Origin: Buchnera aphidicola (Kaburagia rhusicola ensigallis)
Lineage (GTDB): Bacteria; Pseudomonadota; Gammaproteobacteria; Enterobacterales; Enterobacteriaceae
Direction of reading: 5' to 3'
Assembly: GCA_039830025.1 (NCBI GenBank)
Contig: CP140040.1
Span: forward strand, 186,001 to 250,000
Length of the DNA stretch: 64,000 nt
The first letter of the stretch is position 1. Every line of letters starts with the position of its first letter. This document shows positions 1-10,434 of the stretch, piece by piece. The translations under genes and the position numbers were made by a program. The notes below the pieces were generated by a model. The model made no database searches and was not told the origin of the DNA. It was given only the letters and a program-made list of their open reading frames with translations.

Positions 1-113
1 AGTTTGGTAAAAAGGGGTTAATTAGTGCTAAAGATAGTGTATCTATATTAGTAATACCGACTAATGAAGAACTAGTAATAGCAAAAGAAGCGGTATCATT
101 AATTAGTAATTAA
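1..113 (+). CDS. ackA: Acetate kinase, C-terminal end (partial)
   Basis: The frame open from base 3 encodes 36 residues ending in a TAA at 111-113. The tail (SVSILVIPTNEELVIAKEA followed by a few residues) resembles the C-terminus of enterobacterial acetate kinase, where a VIPTNEE stretch precedes the final helix. The enzyme converts acetyl phosphate and ADP to acetate and ATP. It lies 67 bases upstream of pta in the same direction, as in E. coli, so the two probably form one operon. The identification rests on this short tail plus the neighbour; the rest of the gene is outside the window. Confidence 0.85.
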   Translation, partial: FGKKGLISAKDSVSILVIPTNEELVIAKEAVSLISN

Positions 114-180
114 TGTAATATAATTATTTTTCAGAAAATAATTTTTTTACAAATAGCAGTTATTTTTGGAGTAAATTTCA

Positions 181-2316
181 ATGCGTACTGTAATGTTAAT
201 TCCTATAGGAATTAATGTTGGATTAACTACTATTAGTATAGGATTAATTCAAAAAATACAAGATAATAACTTTCATGTCAAGTTTTTTAAACCAGTTTTT
301 TATAGTACACATGATCATTGTTGTGTTGATCATACTACAAGTATTGTAGAAAAAATGAGTTCTGTCGTATGTCTTAAACCTATTAAAATAAATCATATAC
401 ATCATTTTTTAATAAAACACAAAAAACAAACCATTATAGAAAATATTTTGTTAGAAATGCATTCTAAAGTAAAATGTAATGATGTTTTATTATTAGAAGG
501 AATATGTTTAAGATCATTTACTTTACTTTCTAATGAAATAAATTACGAAATTTCACGCATTACTAATGCAGAAGTTATTTTCGTATGTACTATACGCAAT
601 AACAGTATAGTTGAAATTAACAATGTTATGAGCGTGATTAAAAGAAATTTTATGGAGAAACAATATATACACATCAAAGGTATTATAATTAATGAATTTA
701 AAATGATACAGTTTGACTCATCTGGAAATTTTATGAGTTATTTTAATATATTTGATCTTACGTTAAAGCGAAAAAGGTTTAACGTTCTTGATAAGAGTAT
801 ATTATCCAAGTGTTGCAATATACCGATATTAGGTTGTATTCCATGGAATTCAAAATTGATAGAACCTAATTTAGAAGAGATATCATTTTATCTTCAAGCG
901 TATGTTATAAATAAAAACAAGATAAGTTCTTTGTATATTAAATCTGTTATTGTATATAAAAATAGTGATTTTCTTAAATATAATAATCAATTTTTATCTC
1001 ATACTATTTTGTTACTGTCATCAGATCATTTTTATAATTTAGAAACAATATGCACTATTGTAAATAGCAATAATCTCATGTTTTCTATATTGCTAACAGA
1101 TAGTAATGAATTTTATATGCGTTTGGTGGAATCATGCTCTTTTATTAAAGTAACACGTATTCCAATTTTGTTAGTTAAGACAAGCATGTTAAAAACAATT
1201 TTGTTATTAAGAGAGTTTAATTGCAAAGTATCTATAAAAAACAATAACAAGTTTAACATAGTGAAAAATCATGTTTCTTTACATATTGATAATAATTTTA
1301 TAGCTTATTTAAGTGATAAGCATGATCCCCAATATCCGATGTGTTCGTCAGTATTTATTTATAATTTACGGAAGTTAGCTAAAAAAAATAAAAAAAGAAT
1401 TCTCCTTCCTGAAGGAAGTGAGCTGCGCATTATTCAGGCTGCTTCTATTTGCGCAAGTAAGAATATTGCACAATGTGTTCTATTAGGCAATCAAAATGAA
1501 ATTAGAAATATTGCTAAACTCAATAATATTAGATTAGAATCAAACATAGAGATTTTAAACCCAGAATTAATAAGAAATAATTATATAGAACGTTTTATAC
1601 AATTACGTAAAAAGTATAAAATTACTACTACATATGCAAAAAAAATGCTTAAAGATAATTCTGTTTTATCTACTTTAATATTAGAATCTAGTAAAGTAGA
1701 TGGATTAGTTTCAGGATCTGTAAACACCACGACTAATACAATTCTTCCTGCTCTACAATTAATTAAAACATCCAAGAATTGTTCTTTAGTATCGTCTGTG
1801 TTTTTTATGTTGTTACAAGATCGTGTTTTGTTGTATGCAGATTGTGCTATTAATCCAAATCCTAATTCTAATCAGTTAGCAGAAATTGCAATTCAGTCTG
1901 CTAATACTGCTATATCTTTTGGAATATTTCCAAAAATCGCAATGTTATCTTATTCTACAGGAATATCTAGTAGTGGTATAAAAGTTGATAAGGTAAGAGA
2001 AGCAACTGCTATAGTACGAAAAAAATGTCCTAATCTTATCATAGATGGCCCCATTCAATATGATGCAGCAGTAGATAGCATAATATCAAAATTAAAATGT
2101 CCCAATTCTTCTGTTGATGGTGATGCAACGGTCTTTATATTTCCTGATCTTAATTCAGGTAATATTACATACAAAGCAGTTCAGAGATCTACTAACATTA
2201 TTTCTATTGGTCCAATATTACAAGGTATTGAAAAACCAGTTAATGATTTATCTCGAGGAGCTTCAGTACAAGATATAGTATATACTATTGCTATTACAGC
2301 TGTGCAATCTAAATAG
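181..2316 (+). CDS. pta: Phosphate acetyltransferase, long enterobacterial form
   Basis: Converts acetyl-CoA and phosphate to acetyl phosphate, which acetate kinase uses to make ATP and acetate. The 711-residue product is close to the 714 residues of E. coli Pta. The N-terminus (MLIPIGINVGLTTISIG) matches the P-loop-like start of the dethiobiotin-synthetase-like regulatory domain. A middle DRTGG-type domain follows, and the catalytic PTA/PTB domain fills roughly residues 390-711, with KRILLPEGSELR and the conserved SSGIKVDKVREAT region. The N-terminal half is more divergent than the C-terminal half, which fits weaker selection on the regulatory part. It sits directly downstream of ackA. The ATG at 181 aligns with the E. 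coli start. Identification is secure. Confidence 0.95.
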   Translation: MRTVMLIPIGINVGLTTISIGLIQKIQDNNFHVKFFKPVFYSTHDHCCVDHTTSIVEKMSSVVCLKPIKINHIHHFLIKHKKQTIIENILLEMHSKVKCNDVLLLEGICLRSFTLLSNEINYEISRITNAEVIFVCTIRNNSIVEINNVMSVIKRNFMEKQYIHIKGIIINEFKMIQFDSSGNFMSYFNIFDLTLKRKRFNVLDKSILSKCCNIPILGCIPWNSKLIEPNLEEISFYLQAYVINKNKISSLYIKSVIVYKNSDFLKYNNQFLSHTILLLSSDHFYNLETICTIVNSNNLMFSILLTDSNEFYMRLVESCSFIKVTRIPILLVKTSMLKTILLLREFNCKVSIKNNNKFNIVKNHVSLHIDNNFIAYLSDKHDPQYPMCSSVFIYNLRKLAKKNKKRILLPEGSELRIIQAASICASKNIAQCVLLGNQNEIRNIAKLNNIRLESNIEILNPELIRNNYIERFIQLRKKYKITTTYAKKMLKDNSVLSTLILESSKVDGLVSGSVNTTTNTILPALQLIKTSKNCSLVSSVFFMLLQDRVLLYADCAINPNPNSNQLAEIAIQSANTAISFGIFPKIAMLSYSTGISSSGIKVDKVREATAIVRKKCPNLIIDGPIQYDAAVDSIISKLKCPNSSVDGDATVFIFPDLNSGNITYKAVQRSTNIISIGPILQGIEKPVNDLSRGASVQDIVYTIAITAVQSK

Positions 2317-2362
2317 TTTTGACAGTTAATAGTATAACATTGCAATGAAATGGTATTTTATT

Positions 2363-2629
2363 TTAAATTTTAATTATAATATTTCCTGTTGCTATACAAC
2401 AACATGGGAAAATGTCTCCTGTGTTGTATGAAGCTAGGGGACGCATTTCATTTGTGTAATATATATTACCTTTTAGTAGTTTAATTCTACATACACCGCA
2501 ATATCCTTGTTTACATTGATATTCTATATGTATATTGTGTTGCTTTAATACAAGGCGTAATGGAATTTTTTTGAATTGATAATAGATAATATGTTGTTTA
2601 TTATAAATTTCAATAGTTGAATAAGACAT
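2363..2629 (-). CDS. yfaE: 2Fe-2S ferredoxin that maintains ribonucleotide reductase
   Basis: Small [2Fe-2S] ferredoxin of 88 residues (E. coli YfaE has 84). In E. coli, YfaE reduces the NrdB diiron site and helps rebuild the tyrosyl radical. The cluster ligands are visible as C39, C44 and C47 (QCKQGYCGVC) and a later Cys within the C76-C78 run (FPCCC). Its ATG directly abuts the nrdB stop codon with no spacer, so it should be translationally coupled to nrdB, matching the E. coli order nrdA-nrdB-yfaE. A reduced genome keeping this accessory protein suggests that radical maintenance matters to the symbiont. Confidence 0.93.
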   Translation of the reverse strand: MSYSTIEIYNKQHIIYYQFKKIPLRLVLKQHNIHIEYQCKQGYCGVCRIKLLKGNIYYTNEMRPLASYNTGDIFPCCCIATGNIIIKI

Positions 2630-3760
2630 TTATAATTTAAACTTATTAAATTCAGTATCATGAATATCAGAATCAATTTGTCCTATTAGGTAAGAACTTA
2701 CAGAAATTTCTTGAGGTGCTACTTGAACATTATCTGAAATTAACCAAGCATTTATCCATGGAATAGGATTAGAGGTAATTTCAAAAGGCATAGGTAGTCC
2801 GATAGCATGCATGCGGATGTTAGTAATGTATTCAATGTATTGCGATAAAATTTCTTTATTTAATCCAAGCATAGAACCATCTTGGAATAAATATTCTACC
2901 CATGATTTTTCTTGCTCTGATACTGAAATAAACAAATTGCAGCATTCTTTATGACATTCTTGAGTAATTTTAGACATTTCTTCATGATTATTATCATTTT
3001 TTAATATATTTAAAATATGTTGGGTTCCAGTAAGGTGCAGTGCTTCGTCTCTAGCAATTAATCTAATTATTTTTGCGTTTCCTTCCATTATTTCTCTTTC
3101 CGCAAAAGCGAAAGAACAAGCAAAACTTACATAGAATCGAATAGCTTCTAATGCATTTACGCTGATTAAACAAAGGTACAACAGTTTTTTAATCTCGCGT
3201 AGATTAATGGATATGCTTTTTCCGTTAATTATGTGTGTTCCTTCTCCTAATAAGTGCCAATAACTAGTCATTTTTATAAGATTGTCATAATATTTAGCAA
3301 TGTCTTGAGCTCTATTTACTATATTTTTATTATTAACTATATCGTCAAAGATTACAGAAGGAGTATTAACTATATTTCTTATAATGTGAGTATATGATCT
3401 AGAATGAATAGTTTCCGAAAATGACCATGTTTCTATCCATGTTTCTAATTCAGGAAGTGAAACAATTGGTAAAAAAGCAACGTTTGGACTTCTCCCTTGA
3501 ATTGAATCTAATAGTGTTTGGTATTTTAAGTTACTAATAAAAATATGTTTTTCGTGATCTGGAAGATTCTGAAAATCAATTGCATCTCGCGATAAATCTA
3601 CCTCTTCTGGTCTCCAAAAAAAAGATAGTTGTTTTTCTATGAGTTTTTCGAAAATTTCATATTTTTGTTGATCATATCTCGATATGTTAACTGGTTGTCC
3701 AAAAAACATAGGTTCAAAAAGTTGGTTATTTTTATTTTTAGAAAAAGTAGTGTATGTCAT
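2630..3760 (-). CDS. nrdB: Ribonucleoside-diphosphate reductase, small (radical) subunit
   Basis: R2 subunit of aerobic class Ia ribonucleotide reductase. It carries the diiron centre and tyrosyl radical that drive reduction of NDPs to dNDPs by NrdA. The 376 residues equal the E. coli length. Iron ligands D85, E116 and H119 lie in place ([22 protein letters not shown]), and the radical tyrosine is Y123 counting the Met. The second EExxH-type pair is present in [14 protein letters not shown]. The gene sits 60 bases downstream of nrdA and abuts yfaE, giving an nrdA-nrdB-yfaE unit. All family residues that I can check are intact. Confidence 0.97.
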   Translation of the reverse strand: MTYTTFSKNKNNQLFEPMFFGQPVNISRYDQQKYEIFEKLIEKQLSFFWRPEEVDLSRDAIDFQNLPDHEKHIFISNLKYQTLLDSIQGRSPNVAFLPIVSLPELETWIETWSFSETIHSRSYTHIIRNIVNTPSVIFDDIVNNKNIVNRAQDIAKYYDNLIKMTSYWHLLGEGTHIINGKSISINLREIKKLLYLCLISVNALEAIRFYVSFACSFAFAEREIMEGNAKIIRLIARDEALHLTGTQHILNILKNDNNHEEMSKITQECHKECCNLFISVSEQEKSWVEYLFQDGSMLGLNKEILSQYIEYITNIRMHAIGLPMPFEITSNPIPWINAWLISDNVQVAPQEISVSSYLIGQIDSDIHDTEFNKFKL

Positions 3761-3820
3761 GTGATTGTCCTATATAAGTAATAAATATATTGTGTCTTAA
3801 ATGAAAGTAAAGCTATTAAT

Positions 3821-6106
3821 TTATATTTTGCAAGCTCCATTTTCACAATTGTCATTATTTATGAAAATTGGAATTTCGATTTGATTATCTTTAGCATCAT
3901 CTTTAGTGTTTTGGTAATATAGCGTTTTTAAACCTAACTTATAAGCTGTTAATAAATCTATTATTAATTGTTTCATAGGTATTTTCCCATTAGAAAATGA
4001 TCTAGGATCATAATTAGTATTAGTAGAAATAGCTTGATCTACGAATTTTTGCATGATACCAGCTAATTGTAAATATCCAGTGTTATTAGGAATGTTCCAC
4101 AGTAGTTCATAATGTGATTTTAGCTTTTTATACTCAGGTACTACTTGTCGAAGCATACCATCTTTTGATGCTTTGATGCTAATAAACCCTCTAGGTGGTT
4201 CTATACCATTAGTAGCATTCGAAATTTGAGAAGATGTTTCTGAAGGCATTAATGCTGATACTGTAGAATTGCGTAATCCATATTTTTTAATTTTTTTTCT
4301 TAGAAATTCCCAGTCTAAATGTAATGGTTCGTTGCAAATTTTATCTACGTCTTTTTTATAAGTGTCTATAGGTAAAATACCCTGACAATATGTTGTTTGA
4401 TTAAATCCAGTGCATACTCCTTTTTCTTTTGCTAATTCGCATGATGCATTTAATAAATAATATTGTATAGCTTCAAATGTTCGATGAGTTAGAGAGTTTG
4501 CGCTTCCATCTGAATATCGTACTTTGTTTTTGGCTAAATAGTATGCAAAATTAATTACTCCAATGCCTAGCGATCTTCTGGACAATGCTGATTTTTTGGC
4601 TCCTATGATTGGATAATTTTGATAATCTAATACTGAATCTAATGCTCTCACTATCAAGTGTGAGAGTTCAGATAAATCTTCAAGATTTTTGAGAGAACCT
4701 AAATTAATGGCAGATAAAGTACATAGCGCAATTTCTCCGTTGGGATCATGGATATCATTTAATGGATTAGTTGGTAGTGTTATTTCCAAACATAAGTTGG
4801 ATTGCCTAATAGGTGCAAGTTTTGGATTGAAAGCGCTGTGTGTGTTACAGTGATCAACATTTTGTATGTAAATTCTTCCGGTAGATGTCCTTTCTTGCAT
4901 AATGAGAGAAAATAAATTAGTGGCTTTTATTTTCTTTTTTCTAATTTTTTTGTTATTTTCATATTTAACATATAATTTTTCGAATTGTTTTTGATCAGAA
5001 AAAAAAGAATCATATAGTCTTGGAACATCTGATGGACTAAACAACGTAATGTATTTTCCTGATATCATGCGTTGATACATCAATTTGTTGATTTGTATTC
5101 CATAATCCATATGGCGAACTCGATTTTCTTCTATTCCTCTGTTATTTTTTAATACTAATAAACTTTCTACTTCGAGATGCCAGATTGGATAAAATATAGT
5201 GGCCGCACCACCTCTAACGCCACCTTGTGAACATGATTTGACCGCGCTCTGAAAATGTTTGTAAAAAGGAATACATCCAGTATGAAATGCATCCCCTCCT
5301 CTAATAGGGCTTCCCAAGGCTCTAATTTGACCTGCGTTAATTCCAATTCCTGCGCGTTGAGATACGTATTTCACAATTGCGCTAGCAGTAGCATTAATAG
5401 AGTTTAAACTATCAGCGCATTCAATTAAAACGCAAGAACTAAATTGTCGCGTAGGAGTTCTTAATCCCGCCATGATAGGAGTTGGTAAGGAAATTTTAAA
5501 AGTAGAAATTGCATTATAAAATTTTTTTATATATTGCATTCTATTTTCTTTTGGATATTTATGAAATAAACATGCTGATATTACAACATATAAAAATTGA
5601 GCACTTTCGTAAATTTTTTTAGTTACTCTATTTTGTATTAAATATTTTCCTTCTAATTGTTTTACTGCCGCATAAGAAAAATTCATATCACGCCAATGTT
5701 TGATAAAGGAATTCATTTGTATATATTCGGTTTCAGAGTAATCTTTTAATAAATGTCTGTCGTATTTTCCTAATTTTACCATATTTTTTATATACGTATA
5801 TAAATCAGGAGGTGTAAATTGACCAAAAGCTTGTTTTCGAAGATGAAATATAGCTAATCTGGCAGCCATATATTGGTAATCAGGTGAATTTTCAGAAATG
5901 AGATCTGCTGCAGATTTTATAATAGTTTCATGTATAGTAGTAGTTTTTATAAAATTATAGAATTGTATTCTAGATTTTAGCGCTACTTGAGATACAGAAA
6001 TATTGTTTAAATCTTTTGCTGCCCAATTTAATACTCTATGAATTTTATCTAAATTAATTAGTTCTTTTTGTCCATCTCTTTTTGTGACTAGTAGTATTGG
6101 ATTCAT
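3821..6106 (-). CDS. nrdA: Ribonucleoside-diphosphate reductase, large (catalytic) subunit
   Basis: R1 subunit of class Ia ribonucleotide reductase, which makes all four dNDPs. It is 761 residues, identical in length to E. coli NrdA. The active-site cysteines align: one in FSSCVLIE (about 225), C439 in NLCLEI and C462 in ALCTLSAINLG. The C-terminal thiol pair that re-reduces the active site is C754 and C759 in NCENGACKI. An N-terminal ATP-cone region (VTKRDGQKELINLDKIHRVL) shows that the allosteric activity site is retained. It is the first gene of nrdA-nrdB-yfaE and follows gyrA on the same strand after a 317-base gap, which probably holds its promoter. Confidence 0.97.
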   Translation of the reverse strand: MNPILLVTKRDGQKELINLDKIHRVLNWAAKDLNNISVSQVALKSRIQFYNFIKTTTIHETIIKSAADLISENSPDYQYMAARLAIFHLRKQAFGQFTPPDLYTYIKNMVKLGKYDRHLLKDYSETEYIQMNSFIKHWRDMNFSYAAVKQLEGKYLIQNRVTKKIYESAQFLYVVISACLFHKYPKENRMQYIKKFYNAISTFKISLPTPIMAGLRTPTRQFSSCVLIECADSLNSINATASAIVKYVSQRAGIGINAGQIRALGSPIRGGDAFHTGCIPFYKHFQSAVKSCSQGGVRGGAATIFYPIWHLEVESLLVLKNNRGIEENRVRHMDYGIQINKLMYQRMISGKYITLFSPSDVPRLYDSFFSDQKQFEKLYVKYENNKKIRKKKIKATNLFSLIMQERTSTGRIYIQNVDHCNTHSAFNPKLAPIRQSNLCLEITLPTNPLNDIHDPNGEIALCTLSAINLGSLKNLEDLSELSHLIVRALDSVLDYQNYPIIGAKKSALSRRSLGIGVINFAYYLAKNKVRYSDGSANSLTHRTFEAIQYYLLNASCELAKEKGVCTGFNQTTYCQGILPIDTYKKDVDKICNEPLHLDWEFLRKKIKKYGLRNSTVSALMPSETSSQISNATNGIEPPRGFISIKASKDGMLRQVVPEYKKLKSHYELLWNIPNNTGYLQLAGIMQKFVDQAISTNTNYDPRSFSNGKIPMKQLIIDLLTAYKLGLKTLYYQNTKDDAKDNQIEIPIFINNDNCENGACKI

Positions 6107-6423
6107 TTTATTTTTTCCTATTTTGAAACGTAATTATGTTAATGATTTTGAATTCGATATGTTTTGGTTATTTTTTGCAAGTTTTAATTTTACTATTATA
6201 AATAATTTTCAAAAAGAAATACAATTTTGAAAAATAACTAATATACATTCAATTTCTCGGTTTATTTTTGAATATAAATTTGTATTTTTTTAAATAAAGT
6301 AAACATTTCATATTATAAAACTAATATTTTTTATTTTTTTTAAAAAATATTTTTTCAAATGTATGTTTTTAAATTAATATTAACGAATATCTTGTTAACT
6401 TATATCATGATTTGTATTATGGT
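6107..6423. other. 317-base spacer between gyrA and nrdA
   Basis: Very AT-rich spacer between two minus-strand genes, so it should contain the end of the gyrA transcript and the start of the nrdA operon. A T-run, A-run and T-run block at about 6325-6356 forms an A/T-only inverted repeat just after the gyrA stop and could act as a weak terminator. I found no convincing NrdR box, DnaA box or -35/-10 pair. No coding potential is visible on either strand. Confidence 0.5.
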
Positions 6424-8949
6424 TTATAAAAATGATTCATTTGCTTTTTGCACAGCTACCACTTTTTCTTTTTCTGATGTTCTAATTAAAATAACACCTT
6501 GTGTATTTCTTCCAAGAATTCCAATTTCTGATATTCTTGTTCTGACTAATGTTCCAGCATTAGTTATAATCATGATTTGATCGTTTTCTACTACTTGCAT
6601 AGCTCCAATCATTATTCCATTTTTTTTAGTTATTTTTATTGCAATAGTTCCTCGAGTAGCTCTAGATTTCATTGGAAATTCACTAATTTCAGTCCGTTTT
6701 CCGTATCCGTGTTCAGTAACAATCAATATGTTTCCAATTCCTCTTGGTACTACTAAAGATACTACTTTGTCTTGTTTTTTTATTGCTATTCCTTTCATGC
6801 CAGAAGCATTTCTTCCCATGGTTCTAACTAATTTTTCAGAAAAGTGGACAGCTTTTCCTGCTGCAGTAAATAACATTATTTTGTCTTTTCCGTTTGTAAG
6901 AGATACGCCAATTAATTCGTCATCTTCTTTTAATTTAATAGCAATTATTCCAGCAGTTCTTGGTCGTTTGAACTCACATAGATTGGTTTTTTTAACCATT
7001 CCCTGGGCGGTAGCCATAAAAATATTTATGCTATCTTTATATTTTGAAATAGGTAATATAGCTGTTATTCTTTCTTTAGTACTAAGAGGTAGAAGATTAA
7101 CTATTGGACGTCCGCGAGCATTTCTACTAGCTTCTGGTAGTTGATAAACTTTCATCCAATATATTATTCCTCGGCTAGAAAAACATAGTATTGTGTCATG
7201 CGTATTAGCTACAAGTAAATTTTCTATAAAATCTTCTTCTTTTGTTTTTGCTGCTGATTTTCCTTTTCCTCCTCTTTTTTGTGCTTCATAAGTAGATAAT
7301 GGTTGATATTTTACATATCCTGAATGCGATAGAGTAACCACTACATCTTCTCGATTTATCATATCGGAAATATTGATGTCTTCATAATTTGTAATGATTT
7401 GAGTTCTTCTTTTATCTCCAAAACGTTGTTTAATATTTATTAGTTCTTCTTTCATAACGTTAGTGAGTGTTTGAGTATCTTTTAAGATATTTTCTAATAT
7501 TATAGAGGATTCCTTAAATTTTTTATGTTCTGCGATAAGTTTAGAAGATTCCAAATTAGTGAGTTTTTGAAGGCGTAGTTCTAGTACTGCATTTACTTGA
7601 ATTGGAGTAAAAAATAAAGTTTTGTCTTTATTGTATTGAGTTTTCGTTGAGTATTCTTTTAAAGTATTATTTAGTACATTGGTTTTTTGGAAACGTTTTG
7701 AGTACCAATTTTTTGAAAGTAATAGTTTTTTTGCTTCTGATAATGATTTTGCGTTTTTAATTAATGCAATAATTATATCAATATTTTCTAAAGAGATAAT
7801 TAATCCTTCAATAACGTGTATTTTATTTTTAATGTTTTTTAATTCAAATAAACTACGTTTAGTTATTATTTTTTTGCGATGAGATATAAACTCGTTTAAA
7901 ATATCTTTTAACGACATTATTTTTGGCTGCCCGTTAGATAATGCAACCATATTAATACCAAAAGAAACTTGTAATTGAGTTAAAATGTATAATTGATTAA
8001 GGATAATTTCTGGTTTTGCCTCTTTTTTTGTATCGATAACGATTCTCATTCCTTCTTTATCTGATTCATCGCGTAAACCACTAATACCTTCAATTCTTTT
8101 GTCTTTCACTAGTTCAGCAATTTTTTCAATTACGCGTGATTTATTTACTTGATATGGTAATTCAAAAATAATTAGGGATTCTTTTTTTGTTTTTTCTTGA
8201 ATTTCTATTTTACTTTTTGCTCTGATATGAATTTTACCTCTTCCTGTTTGATATGCTTCTGTAATACCTGTGCATCCATTAATTATGCCTGCGGTAGGAA
8301 AATCAGGTCCCGGAATATGTTTCATGAGTTCTTGCAAAGTAATTTGATTATTATCTATAAAAGCAAGACAACCATTTATTATTTCTATGATGTTATGCGG
8401 AGGAATATTAGTAGCCATACCAACTGCAATGCCAGATGAACCATTAATAAGTAAATTAGGTATTTTTGTAGGTAGCACTTCAGGAATTTTTTCTGTTCCA
8501 TCGTAATTAGGGAAAAATTTTACTGTTTCTTTGTCTAAATCGCTTAACAATTCATATGCAATTTTAGACATCCTAATTTCAGTGTATCTCATTGCTGCTG
8601 CAGAATCCCCATCTATTGATCCAAAATTACCTTGTCCATCAATAAGTGTATATCGCAATGAAAAAGATTGGGCCATACGAACTATAGCATCATATACAGC
8701 AGTATCTCCATGCGGGTGGTATTTTCCAATAACATCACCTACTATTCTAGCTGACTTTTTGTATAGTTTATTCCAATTATTGCTTAATGCATTCATTGCA
8801 AATAATATTCTTCTATGAACAGGTTTTAATCCGTCTCTTACATCTGGTAAAGCACGTCCAATAATTACTGACATAGCATAATCTAAATAAGAACTTTTAA
8901 GTTCGTCTTCAATGTTGATTTTTATAATTTCTTTTGCAATTTTTTTCAT
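6424..8949 (-). CDS. gyrA: DNA gyrase subunit A
   Basis: Breakage-reunion subunit of DNA gyrase, which with GyrB introduces negative supercoils. The winged-helix and tower domains start with [16 protein letters not shown], and the catalytic tyrosine is Y122 ([10 protein letters not shown]), the same number as in E. coli. The GyrA-box that wraps DNA is present as QKRGGKG at the start of the C-terminal beta-pinwheel. The product has 841 residues against 875 in E. coli: the pinwheel is complete but the acidic C-terminal tail that follows it in E. coli is absent. Position 83 is Thr where E. coli has Ser, while D87 is kept. Start and frame are unambiguous. Confidence 0.97.
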   Translation of the reverse strand: MKKIAKEIIKINIEDELKSSYLDYAMSVIIGRALPDVRDGLKPVHRRILFAMNALSNNWNKLYKKSARIVGDVIGKYHPHGDTAVYDAIVRMAQSFSLRYTLIDGQGNFGSIDGDSAAAMRYTEIRMSKIAYELLSDLDKETVKFFPNYDGTEKIPEVLPTKIPNLLINGSSGIAVGMATNIPPHNIIEIINGCLAFIDNNQITLQELMKHIPGPDFPTAGIINGCTGITEAYQTGRGKIHIRAKSKIEIQEKTKKESLIIFELPYQVNKSRVIEKIAELVKDKRIEGISGLRDESDKEGMRIVIDTKKEAKPEIILNQLYILTQLQVSFGINMVALSNGQPKIMSLKDILNEFISHRKKIITKRSLFELKNIKNKIHVIEGLIISLENIDIIIALIKNAKSLSEAKKLLLSKNWYSKRFQKTNVLNNTLKEYSTKTQYNKDKTLFFTPIQVNAVLELRLQKLTNLESSKLIAEHKKFKESSIILENILKDTQTLTNVMKEELINIKQRFGDKRRTQIITNYEDINISDMINREDVVVTLSHSGYVKYQPLSTYEAQKRGGKGKSAAKTKEEDFIENLLVANTHDTILCFSSRGIIYWMKVYQLPEASRNARGRPIVNLLPLSTKERITAILPISKYKDSINIFMATAQGMVKKTNLCEFKRPRTAGIIAIKLKEDDELIGVSLTNGKDKIMLFTAAGKAVHFSEKLVRTMGRNASGMKGIAIKKQDKVVSLVVPRGIGNILIVTEHGYGKRTEISEFPMKSRATRGTIAIKITKKNGIMIGAMQVVENDQIMIITNAGTLVRTRISEIGILGRNTQGVILIRTSEKEKVVAVQKANESFL

Positions 8950-9576
8950 AGTTATATTTATCTTTTTAATGATGTTTAGGATAGTAATGTTATCACAATA
9001 GAAAATTTGATTAATAAAAAATATTATTTTATAAAGACAATCAAATTGCTAAGGATTTGAAAAAATATTATTTTTATTCTTTGGTTATTGAGGAATTTGA
9101 GTAATATAATAATATTCAAAGGATAAATAATGATCTAGAAAACTTACAATTTATGATGCGTAATATATAGAATATACATTATATTTTTTATGGTGATTAG
9201 TATCATTTTTATATAAATATCACTTTTATATGTTTTTTTAAAAAAATCGTTTTAAATACGGATTGAAACTGATATAAAATATTGTTTTACGATATCATAT
9301 GATGTATTCTCTTGTTTAGTGATAGAATTGACATCAGAAGTAAAATTTTTTGTTGTATGATATTGTAAGCTAAATACGAGTAAATTTATAAAAATAAAAA
9401 TCTTAGTAAGTGAAGTATATTTATATTTTAAAAGTTAGTTTTTTAAATATTTTTAATGTTATTGTATGTAAGTATTTTGGAGTTTTATGTTTATGTTTAT
9501 AGTTTTTAATATTTAATAGTTTTGTATTAAATTATGAAAATAATGTTATTTTATAATGTAATATCACGAGGATAAT
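8950..9576. other. 627-base divergent intergenic region, gyrA / DUF2076 gene
   Basis: The longest clean divergent spacer in the window. It must hold the promoters of gyrA (minus) and of the DUF2076 gene (plus). A TTGACA hexamer lies at 9328-9333 on the plus strand, but the best -10 candidate (TATGAT at 9356-9361) is 22 bases away, too far for a normal sigma-70 promoter. I see no tRNA, no known RNA motif and no ORF with recognisable similarity. It could contain the remains of a lost gene. Confidence 0.45.
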
Positions 9577-10305
9577 ATGAGTACTGATGAAAAAAAATTA
9601 ATAGAAGATTTGTTTTTTCGATTACATCAAACTGAAATTCAATCTTCTAATCGAGATAATATTGCTGAAGAGTTAATTAAAAATTTATTAGAAAAATATC
9701 CAAATTCTCCTTACTATATGGCACAAACCATATTGGTTCAAGAAACAGCGATAAAGAAATTGAATGATAAAATTTCTGAACTAGAAAATAGCGTTCTTAA
9801 AGATAAAAAGGATAAAAAAAACATATCTGTTGGTTTTTTATCAAATTTATTTGGGACAAAAAAAAATCAAAGTGTTTCAGAAACATATTCTAATAGTTCT
9901 ATTAATCCATTACATAATAGAGCTTTTGATTCTAATGCTAGTTCTTTTCCGTCACAAACTCGTTCTGGCGCTTTATCTCAAATAGGAGCTGTTAATAACA
10001 CAGGAGGATTTTTTAGTGGAGCGCTTCAAACTGCTACAGGAGTAGCTGGTGGTGTAGTGATGGCAAATATGTTAACGAATCTTTTTCAGAATAAAAAATC
10101 TGAAGAAGAGGTAATAAATTCGGTTCATAACGTTGATTCTTCGCATGTAGAATCTAACTCTGTAGATAATGATCCTACGCATAATCAATATATTAACTAT
10201 GATAGAACAAATTCAGACAATCATGTTGAAGAATGTCATCCGTTGAATTGCGATGTTCATGATGATAATGATTATGACAATTTTGAAGACGACAATTTTA
10301 TTTAA
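9577..10305 (+). CDS. DUF2076 (COG3416) family protein of unknown function
   Basis: A 242-residue protein. I recognise the DUF2076 pattern: an N-terminal helical domain (about 1-75; EEL.KNLLEKYPNSPYYMAQTILVQETAIKKLNDKI) ending in a coiled coil, a low-complexity Ser/Asn linker, and a conserved glycine-rich hydrophobic patch near residues 143-166 (GALQTATGVAGGVVMANML). The C-terminal 70 residues are acidic, rich in Asn, His and Asp, and end in DDDN repeats. No signal peptide or catalytic motif is visible. No function is established that I know of. It is preceded by a good ribosome site (GAGGA about 7 bases from the ATG), stands alone, and is followed by a hairpin. Its survival in a reduced genome implies a useful role. 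Confidence 0.8.
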   Translation: MSTDEKKLIEDLFFRLHQTEIQSSNRDNIAEELIKNLLEKYPNSPYYMAQTILVQETAIKKLNDKISELENSVLKDKKDKKNISVGFLSNLFGTKKNQSVSETYSNSSINPLHNRAFDSNASSFPSQTRSGALSQIGAVNNTGGFFSGALQTATGVAGGVVMANMLTNLFQNKKSEEEVINSVHNVDSSHVESNSVDNDPTHNQYINYDRTNSDNHVEECHPLNCDVHDDNDYDNFEDDNFI

Positions 10306-10349
10306 ATGTCTTATATTCATGTTGTAAATGTTTTATAAAAAATGCATAA

Positions 10350-10380
10350 AACCAGCAATGAACTTATTTTTCTGCTGGTT
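10350..10380. terminator. Hairpin between the convergent DUF2076 gene and ahpC
   Basis: An 8-bp perfect stem (AACCAGCA at 10350-10357, TGCTGGTT at 10373-10380) with a 15-base loop. It lies between the stop codons of two convergent genes. On the minus strand it is followed by a moderately T-rich stretch, so it most likely ends the ahpC transcript and may also serve the DUF2076 gene. Confidence 0.6.
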
Positions 10381-10434
10381 CATGTAAATAATAATGTTAA
10401 TTTATTAATAGGAATTATTTAATATTTTATTATT

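Noticed and set aside
6728-7144. A 138-codon open frame on the plus strand opposite gyrA
   Set aside because: It is antisense to conserved gyrA codons, has no recognisable similarity, and similar mirror frames occur opposite secA, coaE and thrA.
9328-9361. TTGACA ... TATGAT as promoter of the DUF2076 gene
   Set aside because: The 22-base spacing is too long for sigma-70.
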